Assembly (NCBI GenBank): GCA_018368345.1
Contig: JAGZEK010000002.1
Location: forward strand, 1-64,000
DNA from: Collinsella sp.
GTDB taxonomy: Bacteria; Actinomycetota; Coriobacteriia; Coriobacteriales; Coriobacteriaceae
DNA: 64,000 bases
Reading direction: 5' to 3'
Under the pieces are notes generated by a model that was not told the origin of the DNA, made no database searches, and saw nothing but the letters and a program-made list of their open reading frames with translations. Below are positions 25,409-34,754 of this stretch, in pieces. The position numbers and the translations under genes were made by a program. The first letter of the stretch is position 1; each line of letters starts with the position of its first letter.

Positions 25409-26689
25409 TTACCGTTCTGCAGCACGATCAAAATACTTGCGTCCAAACAGCAGCAGCGCCGCGGGGACTGCCGTTACGACTATGCCCGCACCAACGAGCG
25501 TCTGCTGCACGCCAAATGTCGCCGCCAGCCAGGGGGCAATCGCCAGCGGGGCTACGCCGGCAAACATGTTGCCAAAGCCCATGACCGAGTTCACGCGACC
25601 GAGCTGCTCGAGCGGGGCCGTCGTTTGCACGATCGTGTTGTGGAGCGGGTTGACGACGCCCCAGGCCACGCCCAGGGCAATCTGGCCGACAAGGGCTACG
25701 CCCACGTACGGCGTTCCCACGTAGAGCAGGCTTCCCAGACCCACGGACATGAGTGCAACGAGCAGCGTTTTGAGGCTGACGAAGCGCCGCGGCAAGCGGA
25801 GCGCGAGGACGGCGCCCAGCACCGCACCCACGCCGCAGGCCGACGAGAGCCAGCCCATCCACTCAACACCGACATGCAGAACATCGCGGTAGAAGAACGA
25901 CTCCAGCGGATCGAAAGCTCCATAGCCAAAGTTCGAAAGAAAAATGATGCAAAACAGCAGGGTGAGGACGCTATCGGTAAAGACCGTCTTGATGCTGGCT
26001 GCGAAGGTGGCGCGGGCGGACGTGCTGGGGTTGGAGCTTTGTCCCGCACGCTCCCCTTCCTCTGCCGAATCGGCATCCGCATGCCCGGCGACATGGCTGG
26101 TCTGCGGCCTAAAGCCCCAACCGACGACGAACGCCAGCACGGTAAAGAGCATCATGAGCACGAACACCGCGCGCGACGATGCAGCCGCCGCGACAAAGCC
26201 GCCCAGCGTGGGGCCAACGATGATACTCACGTTTGAGAACATGGCAATGGCGGAGTTGATGTCTTTGAGCTCGACGGGGTCGTTGGTGAGGTAGGCCGGA
26301 TAGGATGTGGCAATGGGCTGGGCGAATCCCATCGTAAAGCCCAGAAACACCGCGCCGAGCAGGACGACGCCGGTCGCGCTACCAAAGGCGATGATTGCCG
26401 TGCCAGTTGCGAGAGTGCCGACGATGCTCAGCAAGAAATGGCGGCGCGGACCCCAGGCGTCGAGTACCGCGCCACCCGCAAAGGATCCCAGGATCACGAA
26501 AACGTTCATAAACAGGACGGCCAGCGACGTCGCGACGACCGAGGCATCGTCTGCATAGGTGAGCGTTCCGATGACGCCGATAAAGTAGCTGGTCTGAAAA
26601 CCGGTGTAAATGAGAAAGCGCATCGCCACCAGGCGCTTGGCCTGCACGGACAGCGATGACTGAGGCTTTGAGAAAAGAGAGGCGAGCAT
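25409..26689 (-). CDS. Major facilitator superfamily transporter
   Basis: It is an inner-membrane secondary carrier of 426 aa with about twelve hydrophobic helices in two halves split by a charged loop (around residues 190-220). The first half has a motif-A-like stretch in FAGGAVLDAWGPRRHF. The start at 26689 follows AAGGAG by seven nt. It resembles the MFS_3/enterobactin-exporter-like efflux group rather than a sugar permease, but substrate is unknown. It is a single gene flanked by palindromic repeats. Confidence 0.85.
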   Translation of the reverse strand: MLASLFSKPQSSLSVQAKRLVAMRFLIYTGFQTSYFIGVIGTLTYADDASVVATSLAVLFMNVFVILGSFAGGAVLDAWGPRRHFLLSIVGTLATGTAIIAFGSATGVVLLGAVFLGFTMGFAQPIATSYPAYLTNDPVELKDINSAIAMFSNVSIIVGPTLGGFVAAAASSRAVFVLMMLFTVLAFVVGWGFRPQTSHVAGHADADSAEEGERAGQSSNPSTSARATFAASIKTVFTDSVLTLLFCIIFLSNFGYGAFDPLESFFYRDVLHVGVEWMGWLSSACGVGAVLGAVLALRLPRRFVSLKTLLVALMSVGLGSLLYVGTPYVGVALVGQIALGVAWGVVNPLHNTIVQTTAPLEQLGRVNSVMGFGNMFAGVAPLAIAPWLAATFGVQQTLVGAGIVVTAVPAALLLFGRKYFDRAAER

Positions 26690-26863
26690 GGAGACTCCTT
26701 GTTTCACACGAATGCGGACGGCGAGCATTCCCCACCGTCTATCGAATCAATCAATCCGCATGAAACATTAAGGACGCATCGAGCCCCTTCTCTCCGTTTT
26801 TCGCCCGTCATGAACCACTTGGTAGATTGTAAGGCATGTCCCACACATCTACTAAAGCAAAAA

Positions 26864-26896
26864 CCACCACAAAGGTGCCTGGCCCCTTTGTGGTGG
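26864..26896. repeat. Dispersed palindrome family 2, copy 3
   Basis: CCACCACAAAGG and CCTTTGTGGTGG, a perfect 12-bp stem with loop TGCCTGGCC, followed on the minus strand by TTTTT. It probably terminates the moaA operon. Confidence 0.85.
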
Positions 26897-26921
26897 AAAT
26901 GACGTTTGCCCAGATAAAACC

Positions 26922-26949
26922 TGCCAAAAAAACCTGTCCCTTTTTGGCA
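26922..26949 (-). terminator. Hairpin after the moaC-mobB gene
   Basis: TGCCAAAAA pairs with TTTTTGGCA around AACCTGTCCC. The loop shares the CCTGTCCC core of family 2 elements. Confidence 0.6.
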
Positions 26950-26974
26950 TGTTATGGCAGCGCAGCGTCAAGCC

Positions 26975-28276
26975 TTAAAGGTGGTCTTGGATCAGATCGC
27001 AGATGGCTCGGGCGTCGTTGATGTTGATGGCTCGGGCCGCGAAGCCGGCGTCGAAGGCCTGACGCGCCAGGGCTTCGTTGCAGGCAAGGGCCAGCGTGTG
27101 ACCGTCGACCAGGTCGAGCGAGCTCTTGCCGCGCAGACGGTCGACGCCCGAGCGCGCGACGACGATGTTGTCGAAGCCCTCGGTCTTGTAGCCCTCGATG
27201 ATCACCACGTCGACATCGTTGTAGCGCGAGAGCAGCTCGCGCGCGGGCATCTCGTCCTCCTCGCGCGTGTCGGCGTACTCCGCCCAGCGCGTGGCGCAGA
27301 TGAGGCCCACGTGCTTGGATCCGGCTTGGTGATGGCGCCAGGTGTCCTTAGCGGGTACATCGATATCAAAGCCGTGATGCCCATGATGCTTGAGCGAACC
27401 CACGCGCAGGCCGCGACGGGTGAGCTCGGCGATAACCTTCTCGACGAGCGTGGTCTTGCCCGAATTTTGGTAGCCGATAAACGCAATCGCGGGGACGGCC
27501 GGGGCCGGAGCTGCGGACGCGACGGCGACAGGCGCGCTTGCGGGTGCGGCACCGTCAGCGGCCACGGACTCAACAGCAGCGGCCTGACGCTCTGCACGAT
27601 CCCACACGCCCGAGCGGCCGCCCTCCTTGTGCAACAGGCGCACGTCGACGATCTCCATGCCGCGATCGACGGCCTTGCACATGTCATAGATCGTAAGGCA
27701 CGCGGCACTCGCGCCGGTCAGCGCCTCCATCTCAATACCCGTCTTGCCCGTCACGCCCGCCGTGACCAGCACGTGAAAGCCAACCTGCCCGTCCGCGCGC
27801 GCCGGTGCCCAGCCCTCGGGCACGTCCTCGACAGGCGTCCCCGCCGCAGCGATGGGCGCAATGTCGCACTTACTCTTGGTAATGAGCAGCGGATGGCACA
27901 TGGGGATGATGTCGCTCGTGCGTTTGATGGCCATGATGCCCGCCACACGCGCACAGGCAAGCACGTCGCCCTTTTTGGCGCGGTCCTGCAGCACCATGGC
28001 CTGCGTCTCGGGATGCATGAGGATGGTGCCCTCGGCGATGGCAATGCGATGGGTCTCGGCCTTGTCGGACACGTCGACCATGCGCACCTCGCCTTTGGCG
28101 TCCACATGCGTCAGCTCGTCGCGACGGGCGTCGCGGGCGGGCTCGGCGGCAGCGCTGGAAGTCGGCTGCGCGGACGCGTCGGCGTTGCCAGCATTCGCCG
28201 CAGCCGTGACTTTGTGGGCAGACATTGCGGCCCTGCGAGCGGCCTTGGTGGCATCGGCGTACCTGCTCTTGGCCAT
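26975..28276 (-). CDS. moaC: MoaC-MobB fusion for molybdenum cofactor synthesis
   Basis: Two steps of molybdenum cofactor synthesis are joined in one 433-aa chain. Residues ~53-222 are MoaC (cyclic pyranopterin monophosphate synthase): DVSDKAETHRIA, the active-site stretch IIPMCHPLLITK, and MEALTGASAACLTIYDMCKA. An Ala/Pro-rich linker (~230-262) leads to MobB, with P-loop GYQNSGKTTLVEKV (268-281) and KHHGHHGFDIDV. The start at 28276 has GGAGG; the stop of moaA is four bases upstream, so the two are coupled. MobB helps deliver the guanine-dinucleotide cofactor. The N-terminal ~50 residues are low complexity. Confidence 0.93.
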   Translation of the reverse strand: MAKSRYADATKAARRAAMSAHKVTAAANAGNADASAQPTSSAAAEPARDARRDELTHVDAKGEVRMVDVSDKAETHRIAIAEGTILMHPETQAMVLQDRAKKGDVLACARVAGIMAIKRTSDIIPMCHPLLITKSKCDIAPIAAAGTPVEDVPEGWAPARADGQVGFHVLVTAGVTGKTGIEMEALTGASAACLTIYDMCKAVDRGMEIVDVRLLHKEGGRSGVWDRAERQAAAVESVAADGAAPASAPVAVASAAPAPAVPAIAFIGYQNSGKTTLVEKVIAELTRRGLRVGSLKHHGHHGFDIDVPAKDTWRHHQAGSKHVGLICATRWAEYADTREEDEMPARELLSRYNDVDVVIIEGYKTEGFDNIVVARSGVDRLRGKSSLDLVDGHTLALACNEALARQAFDAGFAARAININDARAICDLIQDHL

Positions 28277-28280
28277 ATGA

Positions 28281-29336
28281 TCATCCTCCGATTTGGGACA
28301 TAAATCGTTGCGTGCCCTCAATTATCGCGTGTTCCTGCGGTTTGTGGGCCACGGCATCGCGCCAAATCGAAAGTACCTGCATATCATCACCACGGCGCAG
28401 CGCCTCACGCACCGAATACTCAGCATCGCTGAACAGGCACGGACGCACGTTGCCATCGGCCGTCAGGCGCAGACGGTTGCAATTCGCACAAAAATGATTG
28501 GACATCGCGCTGATGAAGCCGACCGTTCCCGCCGCGCCCGGAAAATGCCAATAGCGCGCAGGGCCCGCGCCGGCAGGAGCGTCGTTGATGTCGAGCGGCT
28601 CGAGGTTGCCCAAGCCAGCCGCGACGGCACCGGCATCGATGCGCGCCCGCAGCTCGTCGCTCGGCACGGTATCGCTCGCGTCCCACAGCTCGGGATTGAG
28701 CGTGGGCGCATGCGGATCAACGGCGCAATGCGAACTCGTGTGCTCATCGCCGATGGGCATGTATTCAATAAAGCGCAGGTGAATGGGGCGGTCGACCGTC
28801 AGGCGTGCGAGGGCCGCCACGTCCTGGTTGAGGCGGCGCACAACAACACAGTTGACCTTAACGGGCTCAAAACCCCAAGCCAGCGCGGCGTCGATGCCAG
28901 CCATGGTCTGCTCGAGCCGACCCAGGCGCGTGATCTTTCCAAAGAGCGCGGGATCGAGCGTGTCGAGTGAGATGTTGACGCGGTCGAGCCCCGCGTCTTT
29001 AAGCTGCGGCGCCAGCTTGGGCAGCAAGGCACCATTGGTGGTGAGCGAGATATCCTCGATCTGCGGGATCGCACGGATGTCGCGGATGAGCGGGATAATG
29101 CGGCGGCTGACCAGCGGCTCGCCACCCGTCAGGCGCACGCGGCGAATGCCCTCCCCCGCCACCAGACGCACAAAGTGGGCGATTTCCTCGGCGCTGAGCA
29201 GCTCGTCATGCGCGCGCGGCGCCACGCCGTCGGCAGGCATGCAATAGATGCAGCGGAAATTGCACTTGTCGGTCACGGCAATGCGCAGGTAGTTGATATC
29301 GCGGCCAAAACCGTCATGTTGCACGTGCCCGCCCAC
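28281..29336 (-). CDS. moaA: GTP 3',8-cyclase MoaA (radical SAM)
   Basis: It catalyses the first step of molybdenum cofactor synthesis from GTP with two [4Fe-4S] clusters. The SAM cluster motif is CNFRCIYC near residue 26; TGGEPL is conserved; the C-terminal cluster uses CANCNRLRLTADGNVRPC. The chain ends in the required Gly-Gly. The GTG start at 29336 follows GGGGAGG by a good distance. At 351 aa it is slightly above the usual ~330. It is the first gene of a two-gene moaA/moaC-mobB operon, with a -10-like TATTAT at 29382-29377. I saw no convincing Moco riboswitch upstream. Confidence 0.95.
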   Translation of the reverse strand: MGGHVQHDGFGRDINYLRIAVTDKCNFRCIYCMPADGVAPRAHDELLSAEEIAHFVRLVAGEGIRRVRLTGGEPLVSRRIIPLIRDIRAIPQIEDISLTTNGALLPKLAPQLKDAGLDRVNISLDTLDPALFGKITRLGRLEQTMAGIDAALAWGFEPVKVNCVVVRRLNQDVAALARLTVDRPIHLRFIEYMPIGDEHTSSHCAVDPHAPTLNPELWDASDTVPSDELRARIDAGAVAAGLGNLEPLDINDAPAGAGPARYWHFPGAAGTVGFISAMSNHFCANCNRLRLTADGNVRPCLFSDAEYSVREALRRGDDMQVLSIWRDAVAHKPQEHAIIEGTQRFMSQIGG

Positions 29337-29471
29337 GCAGTCCTCCCCTCACGTGGCGTTTTATTCTTCGGAAAACATAATACCCCACGAGAGAATCATG
29401 CCGACACCCGTACGACAGGACAGGCCGCTTCGAGCAAGACCGGCTTCCCAAGCCTATCCTCAGCATACTAA

Positions 29472-29530
29472 CCATCACAACATTCGATGCTTTTCCCGTT
29501 TTTGGCGAAAAACGTCGAATGTTGTGATGA
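29472..29530. repeat. Dispersed palindrome family 1, copy 3 (opposite orientation)
   Basis: CCATCACAACATTCGA pairs with TCGAATGTTGTGATGA. Its reverse complement aligns with copies 1 and 2, loop included, so it is inverted relative to them. It is 3' of the gene at 29572. Confidence 0.85.
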
Positions 29531-29571
29531 TTTGCCTGCCCACGGCACCCCGTAGAAGGACCAAAGCGCCC

Positions 29572-30609
29572 CTAAAGGCCGCCGTCCCAGTGCCGAATCA
29601 CGAATTCTCGCAGGTCGTTCTGACGTTTCTGGAACGCTTCGCTTCGATCGCACTTAAGGCCCATAGCGAGCGCGATGGCGTTCATCGCCCGGTGCAATTG
29701 CAGCTGATGGGCAAACTGAGTCCCGGTGAGGACGATCATCCTAAAGCCCAGCGCGCTCAGCACGGTCATACGCTCCGCATCCGACGCGCTGCGCTGCTTA
29801 TCAAGATGGTCCGAACCGTTGTATTCAATCCCCGTACCACTCGCAGGCGCATATACGTCGATCTCGAAATACCCGGCCTTTGCGAGATACTTGAACTCGT
29901 TGGGAACATCGACCCGATGGTTGAGCTCGATCTTGGCGTATCCCAGCCCGCCCTGGGAACGTTTTGCTACGACCATGATTGCGGTGGCCGTCTCCATGGG
30001 CGACCGCGCGCCATCGTGTACGCGCTTGAGCACGGCGGCCGCACGTATAGTCCCCTGACGAGATCGGTTCTCATTGCAATAGGCAATCAAGTCGGCAACG
30101 GTATACCTCTGCCCCATCTCGACATAATCGTCCGTCGACAGATGATTCAAATGGTATCGGGCACAGATTTCGTAGCCATATTCCAGCTGTTCGGGCTCGC
30201 TCATCCACGAACCCGCCTGGACAAAGCACATGGCCTCATCAACCACCAGAAGGCCCTCTGCCACCTCGATAAGATGGCCTGGAGGTACCGGTGCCCCAAA
30301 CACGTGGCACCTAAATCCAGCCGGCGTCGAGCGCTCAAAATCGAAGTTGACGAGCGTGTCGATATGATCGAGCTCTTCTCGTGGAATACCAAGCGAAACC
30401 AGATAGTCGGTAACGATCCCAACTGCCGTCGAAGCCCTCAGCCCCTTGGCATCTAGTCCCAATTTGGGCAGGCCTGCGGTCGGCTCCGCCTCGTTAGCAA
30501 GCGAGTCCTCATCGTATAGGCTGCTTGCTCGCGAGAGCGGCTCGGACGGGCGCGCCACGTTGTGGTACAGCCAGGCAGTCTTATGGGACAGGACGATCGG
30601 CAGGTCCAT
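29572..30609 (-). CDS. Uncharacterised protein with a DUF559/PD-(D/E)XK-like nuclease fold
   Basis: The protein is not recognised by name. Its C-terminal half has the acidic pattern of DUF559/Vsr-like nuclease folds: SPMET (Glu206), FEIDVY (Asp251) and IEYNGSDH (Glu262), then SASDAERMTVLSALGFRMIVLT. The N-terminal half (1-190) has no known domain; its layout recalls AbiEi-type proteins, but this is inference. ATG at 30609 follows GGAGG by five nt. 345 aa, no signal peptide or membrane helix. It is a lone gene flanked by family 1 palindromes on both sides. Confidence 0.7.
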   Translation of the reverse strand: MDLPIVLSHKTAWLYHNVARPSEPLSRASSLYDEDSLANEAEPTAGLPKLGLDAKGLRASTAVGIVTDYLVSLGIPREELDHIDTLVNFDFERSTPAGFRCHVFGAPVPPGHLIEVAEGLLVVDEAMCFVQAGSWMSEPEQLEYGYEICARYHLNHLSTDDYVEMGQRYTVADLIAYCNENRSRQGTIRAAAVLKRVHDGARSPMETATAIMVVAKRSQGGLGYAKIELNHRVDVPNEFKYLAKAGYFEIDVYAPASGTGIEYNGSDHLDKQRSASDAERMTVLSALGFRMIVLTGTQFAHQLQLHRAMNAIALAMGLKCDRSEAFQKRQNDLREFVIRHWDGGL

Positions 30610-30710
30610 GAGCCCTCCAATGGAGTCGGATAACCAACCTTATTCCCCTGCCCACGGGTCCGCACGCCCTCGTGCGCAAGAAAGCGATTCCACCCGATCG
30701 AGTGGTAGAA

Positions 30711-30775
30711 AAACCATCACAACATTCGATGCTTTTCCCGATTTTGGCAAAAAACGCCGAATGTTGTGATGGTTT
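30711..30775. repeat. Dispersed palindrome family 1, copy 4 (opposite orientation)
   Basis: Perfect 18-bp arms AAACCATCACAACATTCG/CGAATGTTGTGATGGTTT. Same orientation as copy 3. On the minus strand TTTTTC follows, so it can terminate the ABC operon ending at 30825. Confidence 0.85.
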
Positions 30776-30824
30776 AAGGCGAGGTGAGGAGCACGGAGGG
30801 GTCAAAGCATCGTGCTCGAACGGG

Positions 30825-32723
30825 TTAATCCAACTCTTTTAAGCCATGCGCCAGCTGCCAGTACTCGCCGTGCTGGGCGAGGAGCTCCTCGTGGGTGCCG
30901 CGTTCGATGATGCGGCCGTGCTCGAGGACCATGATCGCGTCGGCGTCGCGGACGGTGGACAGGCGGTGCGCGATCATAAACGTGGTGCGACCGCGCATGA
31001 TGCGGTCCATGCCGCGCTCGATGAGCTTTTCGGTGCGCGTGTCGATGGAACTCGTGGCCTCGTCCAGGATGAGCACCGGCGGATCGGCCACGGCCACACG
31101 TGCGATGGCGAGCAGCTGGCGTTGGCCCTGCGACAGGTTGGCGCCATCGGCCGTAACCGGCGTGTCGTAGCCTTGTGGCAAGCGGCGGATAAACGAGTCG
31201 GCGCAGGCGGCCTCGGCGGCGGCGCGCACTTCCTCGTCGGTCGCGTCGAGCTTGCCAAAGCGAATGTTCTGCGCAATGGTGCCGCTAAACAGGTGCGTAT
31301 CCTGCAGCACAATGCCGAGCGACCCGCGCAGGCTGGCCTTGGCGATGTGCTTGACGTCGATGCCGTCGTACGTGATCTCGCCGTCATCGACCTCGTAGAA
31401 GCGGTTGATGAGGTTGGTGATGGTCGTCTTTCCGGCGCCCGTCGAGCCCACAAAGGCGATCTTTTGCCCCGGCTTGGCAAACAAGTTGAGGTCCGTGAGC
31501 ACGCGCGTGCCCGGCACGTAGGAAAAGTCCACGGCATGGAAGCGCACGTCGCCGGCAAGCGGCACGAGGCCGGTGACAAGCTCAGTGCCGTCGGCAGCCA
31601 CCGCACGGCCCGCATCGTCGACCGAGGCCACATCGTGCAGATGCCCGTACGTGCCCACGCCACGACCTTCGGGAATCTTCCACGCCCACGCGGACTCGCC
31701 CGTCTGCACCAGCTCCACACAGCCCTCGTCCACCTCGGGCTGCAGGTCCATCGCGGCGAACAGGCGCTCGGCACCGGCCAGCGCGTTGAGCAAGAAGTTG
31801 CCCAGTTGCGTGAACTGGTTGATGGGCATGGCCGCCTGGCGCACAAAGACCAGATAGCTCGCGAGCGCGCCCACATCGGCCAGGCCGTTGATGCAGAGCA
31901 TACCGCCCGCCACCGCGACGATCGCGTAGTTGGCATACCCGATTACCACAGTCATGGGCACCATCGAGTTGGCATAGGCCTGCGCGGCGCCGCCAGTACG
32001 ACGCAGCTCCTGGTTACGCGTGTCAAAACCGGCAACGTTAGCCTGCTCGTGGTTAAAGACCTTGATGACCTTTTGGCCCGAGACCATCTCCTCGACGTAT
32101 CCGTCTAGGTCGCCGAGCGACGCCTGCTGAGCGGCAAAGAAACGCTTGGAGCGAATACCCGAGTAGCGCGCGTACAGCACAATGGCCGCGTCGCACACGA
32201 GCGTGATAATCGTGAGCTGCCAATTGAGGATGATGAGCATGGCCGTGGTGCCGATCACCTGGATCGTCGCCTGAATCACGTTGGCAAAGCTGTTGTTGAG
32301 CGCCTCGGAGACCGTGTCGACGTCGTTGGTGAAAAAGCTCATGATGTCGCCCGAGCGTGTGCTGTCGAAATAGCTGAGCGGCAGCGTCTGAATGTGCGCG
32401 AACAGGTCGCGGCGAATGTCGGACACCACGCGCTGGGCTGCGCGCACCATAATCTGCGAGTAGCCCAGGGCCGAGAGCACGCCCGCGGCGTAGATGGCGG
32501 CCGTAAAGAGAACCTGCTTGGTGAGCAGCTCCTCCCCGCCCGTAGCCAGGCCGTTAACGATGGGGCGCACCATATAGGTGCCGGCAAGGCTCGCAATGGC
32601 GGCGATGGAGGCGAGCACGCCCACCGCGAGCAGCGAGAACTTGGCGTGGCCCATATAGGAGAGCAGGCGACGGAGCGTCTGTCCCAGATTGGCCGGACGG
32701 GCTTGAGCTGATGTCTTAGGCAT
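30825..32723 (-). CDS. ABC exporter half-transporter (second of pair)
   Basis: This is a fused membrane and ATPase protein of 632 aa. Walker A is GSTGAGKTT, signature LSQGQRQLL, Walker B VLILDEATSSID, switch AHRLS. Between the domains there is an insert of about 50 residues (around GESAWAWKIPEGRGVG) not found in most members. The start at 32723 overlaps the upstream ABC stop by eight bases and has GGGGGTGAG in front. The pair resembles LmrCD/BmrCD-type heterodimeric drug exporters. It is not linked to an obvious regulator. Confidence 0.87.
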   Translation of the reverse strand: MPKTSAQARPANLGQTLRRLLSYMGHAKFSLLAVGVLASIAAIASLAGTYMVRPIVNGLATGGEELLTKQVLFTAAIYAAGVLSALGYSQIMVRAAQRVVSDIRRDLFAHIQTLPLSYFDSTRSGDIMSFFTNDVDTVSEALNNSFANVIQATIQVIGTTAMLIILNWQLTIITLVCDAAIVLYARYSGIRSKRFFAAQQASLGDLDGYVEEMVSGQKVIKVFNHEQANVAGFDTRNQELRRTGGAAQAYANSMVPMTVVIGYANYAIVAVAGGMLCINGLADVGALASYLVFVRQAAMPINQFTQLGNFLLNALAGAERLFAAMDLQPEVDEGCVELVQTGESAWAWKIPEGRGVGTYGHLHDVASVDDAGRAVAADGTELVTGLVPLAGDVRFHAVDFSYVPGTRVLTDLNLFAKPGQKIAFVGSTGAGKTTITNLINRFYEVDDGEITYDGIDVKHIAKASLRGSLGIVLQDTHLFSGTIAQNIRFGKLDATDEEVRAAAEAACADSFIRRLPQGYDTPVTADGANLSQGQRQLLAIARVAVADPPVLILDEATSSIDTRTEKLIERGMDRIMRGRTTFMIAHRLSTVRDADAIMVLEHGRIIERGTHEELLAQHGEYWQLAHGLKELD

Positions 32724-34494
32724 GGCGCTCACCCCCTTCTCTGGCCGGGGCATCTGAGGTCGTATCCCCCGCGAACTCCATCTGTGAGGCGTAAATCTCC
32801 TGGTAGATGTTGTCAGCCGCCAGCAGCTCCTTATGCGTGCCCACGCCATGGACACGGCCGTCGTCCAGAACCACAATGCGATCGGCATCCATCACGCTCG
32901 CGATACGCTGGGCGATGATGATCACGGTCGTATCGGGAATCTGCGCGATATGCTCGCGAATCCTAGCATCGGTCGCCATATCGACCGCGCTGGTCGAGTC
33001 GTCAAAAATAAGCACGCGCGGCTGCTTGAGCAGCGTGCGCGCGATGCACAGGCGCTGCTTCTGCCCGCCCGAGACACCGGCACCGCCCTGGCCCAGATAG
33101 CCGTCAAGGCCGCCGATGCGATCAAGGAACTCGTCCACGCATGCCGCCCGGCAGGCACGCAGGAGCTCCTCGTCGGTGGCATCGGGCGCGCCCCACTGCA
33201 GGTTCTCGCGCACGGTACCCGTAAACAGCACGTTCTTTTGCAGCACGATACCCACGGCATCGCGCAGGGCAACCAGGTCGTAATCGCGCACATCGCGTCC
33301 GCCCACGAGTACGGCGCCTTCGGTCGCGTCGTACAGGCGCGCGATTAGCTGCACAAGCGAACTCTTGCCCGAGCCCGTGCCGCCGAGCACGCCCACCGTG
33401 GAGCCCGCCTCAATGCAAAGGTCAATATGCTCGAGCACATCCTCGGCAGCATCCGCGCGGTACTTAAACGACACGTCGCGAAACTCGATGCCTCCGTCGG
33501 CCACCTCGTGCACGGCAGCGGCAGCGTCGGGCGCTTGAATAAGCGAACGCTCGTCGAGCACCCGCGAGATGCGCTCCACGCTGGCAAGTGCGCGGGTGAG
33601 CAGCAAAAACACGTTGGAGATCATCATGAGCGAGTTCATGATCAGCAGCACGTAGCTCATAAAGCCCGTGAGCGAGCCCACGCCCAAGCGACCTTCGATG
33701 ATCATGCGGCCGCCAATCCACAGAATCGAGAGCGCAGCCACGTACATCGAGAGTTGGAACACCGGCAGGTTGAGCACGGCGTTGCCGAAGGTCTTCGTCG
33801 CCGTATGTGCGAGCTCGGTATTGACGGCGTCGAACTTGGCCTCCTCGTGCTCGGCACGCACGTACGCCTTGACGGCGCGCACGGCGGTGAGGTCCTCCTG
33901 CACCACACCGTTGAGATGGTCCATCGAGGTCTGCAGCTGGCGGTAGAGCGGACTGACGCGATAGGTGATAACGCCCAGCACGATCGCCAGCACCGGCAGG
34001 ATGATCGCGAAAACGGTGGCGAGCGGACGCGACAGCACCAGCGCATAGACCAAGCCGACGATGAGCGTCACCGGTCCGCGCACCATGGGGCGAAAGCCGT
34101 TGCCGATGGCGTTTTGAATGACGGTGATGTCGGTGGTCATGCGCGTGACAAGCGAGCTGGCGTCGTAGTTGTCCAGGTTACCAAAGGCGAGCGTCTGAAT
34201 CTTGCGATACTCGGCCTCGCGCAGGTTAGCGCCCAGGCCCGATGCGACACGGGCGGACGTGCGCGCGTAACCCAAGCCCAGTACCAGCGAAAACGCGGCG
34301 CACACGATCATGAACGCGCCCTGCAGCAGCATGTAATTGACGTCGCCCGTGGGCACGCCCACGCCGATGATGTTGGCCATGATGACCGGGATAAACAGCT
34401 CGAGCGCGGTCTCGACCGAGACGAAAATAACGCCGAGAACGGCATCGCGACGGTATGCCCCCAAGTAGGAAAACAGTATTTTGAGATTGCGCAC
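32716..34494 (-). CDS. ABC exporter half-transporter (first of pair)
   Basis: Six membrane helices (about 15-300) precede an ATPase with Walker A GGTGSGKSS and signature VSGGQKQRL. The Walker B end reads LIFDDSTSAVD: the usual catalytic Glu is Asp. The switch residue in IIIAQR is Gln instead of His. One degenerate site is typical of heterodimeric ABC exporters, where the partner keeps the working site. The GTG start at 34494 follows GGGGG at ten nt. 592 aa is normal. Confidence 0.87.
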   Translation of the reverse strand: MRNLKILFSYLGAYRRDAVLGVIFVSVETALELFIPVIMANIIGVGVPTGDVNYMLLQGAFMIVCAAFSLVLGLGYARTSARVASGLGANLREAEYRKIQTLAFGNLDNYDASSLVTRMTTDITVIQNAIGNGFRPMVRGPVTLIVGLVYALVLSRPLATVFAIILPVLAIVLGVITYRVSPLYRQLQTSMDHLNGVVQEDLTAVRAVKAYVRAEHEEAKFDAVNTELAHTATKTFGNAVLNLPVFQLSMYVAALSILWIGGRMIIEGRLGVGSLTGFMSYVLLIMNSLMMISNVFLLLTRALASVERISRVLDERSLIQAPDAAAAVHEVADGGIEFRDVSFKYRADAAEDVLEHIDLCIEAGSTVGVLGGTGSGKSSLVQLIARLYDATEGAVLVGGRDVRDYDLVALRDAVGIVLQKNVLFTGTVRENLQWGAPDATDEELLRACRAACVDEFLDRIGGLDGYLGQGGAGVSGGQKQRLCIARTLLKQPRVLIFDDSTSAVDMATDARIREHIAQIPDTTVIIIAQRIASVMDADRIVVLDDGRVHGVGTHKELLAADNIYQEIYASQMEFAGDTTSDAPAREGGERHA

Positions 34495-34682
34495 GCAGGT
34501 TCATCCCCCATCAAACGTTGTTCGCAAACGCACGTATTATTGCGCGCCGAGCGATGGTGTCAAGTGTTCCGAAATCGATTTCTACAAGGCCGGTGCAGGC
34601 GCTAAGCCCGCGCGGCGCGCGAGCGTATTCGAATGGAAATGATTGTGGGCGCGGATTTTTCGCCCCACGGGCAACATGGACC

Positions 34683-34707
34683 TTGACTCTACAATCGTTG
34701 TAGGGTT
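34683..34707 (+). promoter_or_regulatory. MerR-type promoter of the MATE gene
   Basis: TTGACT (-35, 34683-34688) is directly followed by a perfect dyad CTACAA-TCG-TTGTAG (34689-34703). A dyad in an extended spacer is the hallmark of MerR-controlled promoters, and a MerR gene lies two genes on. The -10 is unclear. Confidence 0.7.
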
Positions 34708-34754
34708 TTCACTACACTGGTACGTAAACGAACCAAGCCAGAAAGTGCCCGCCC

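Noticed and set aside
29337..29471. Moco riboswitch upstream of moaA
   Set aside because: I could not lay out the known conserved core and helices; only a -10-like sequence is supportable.
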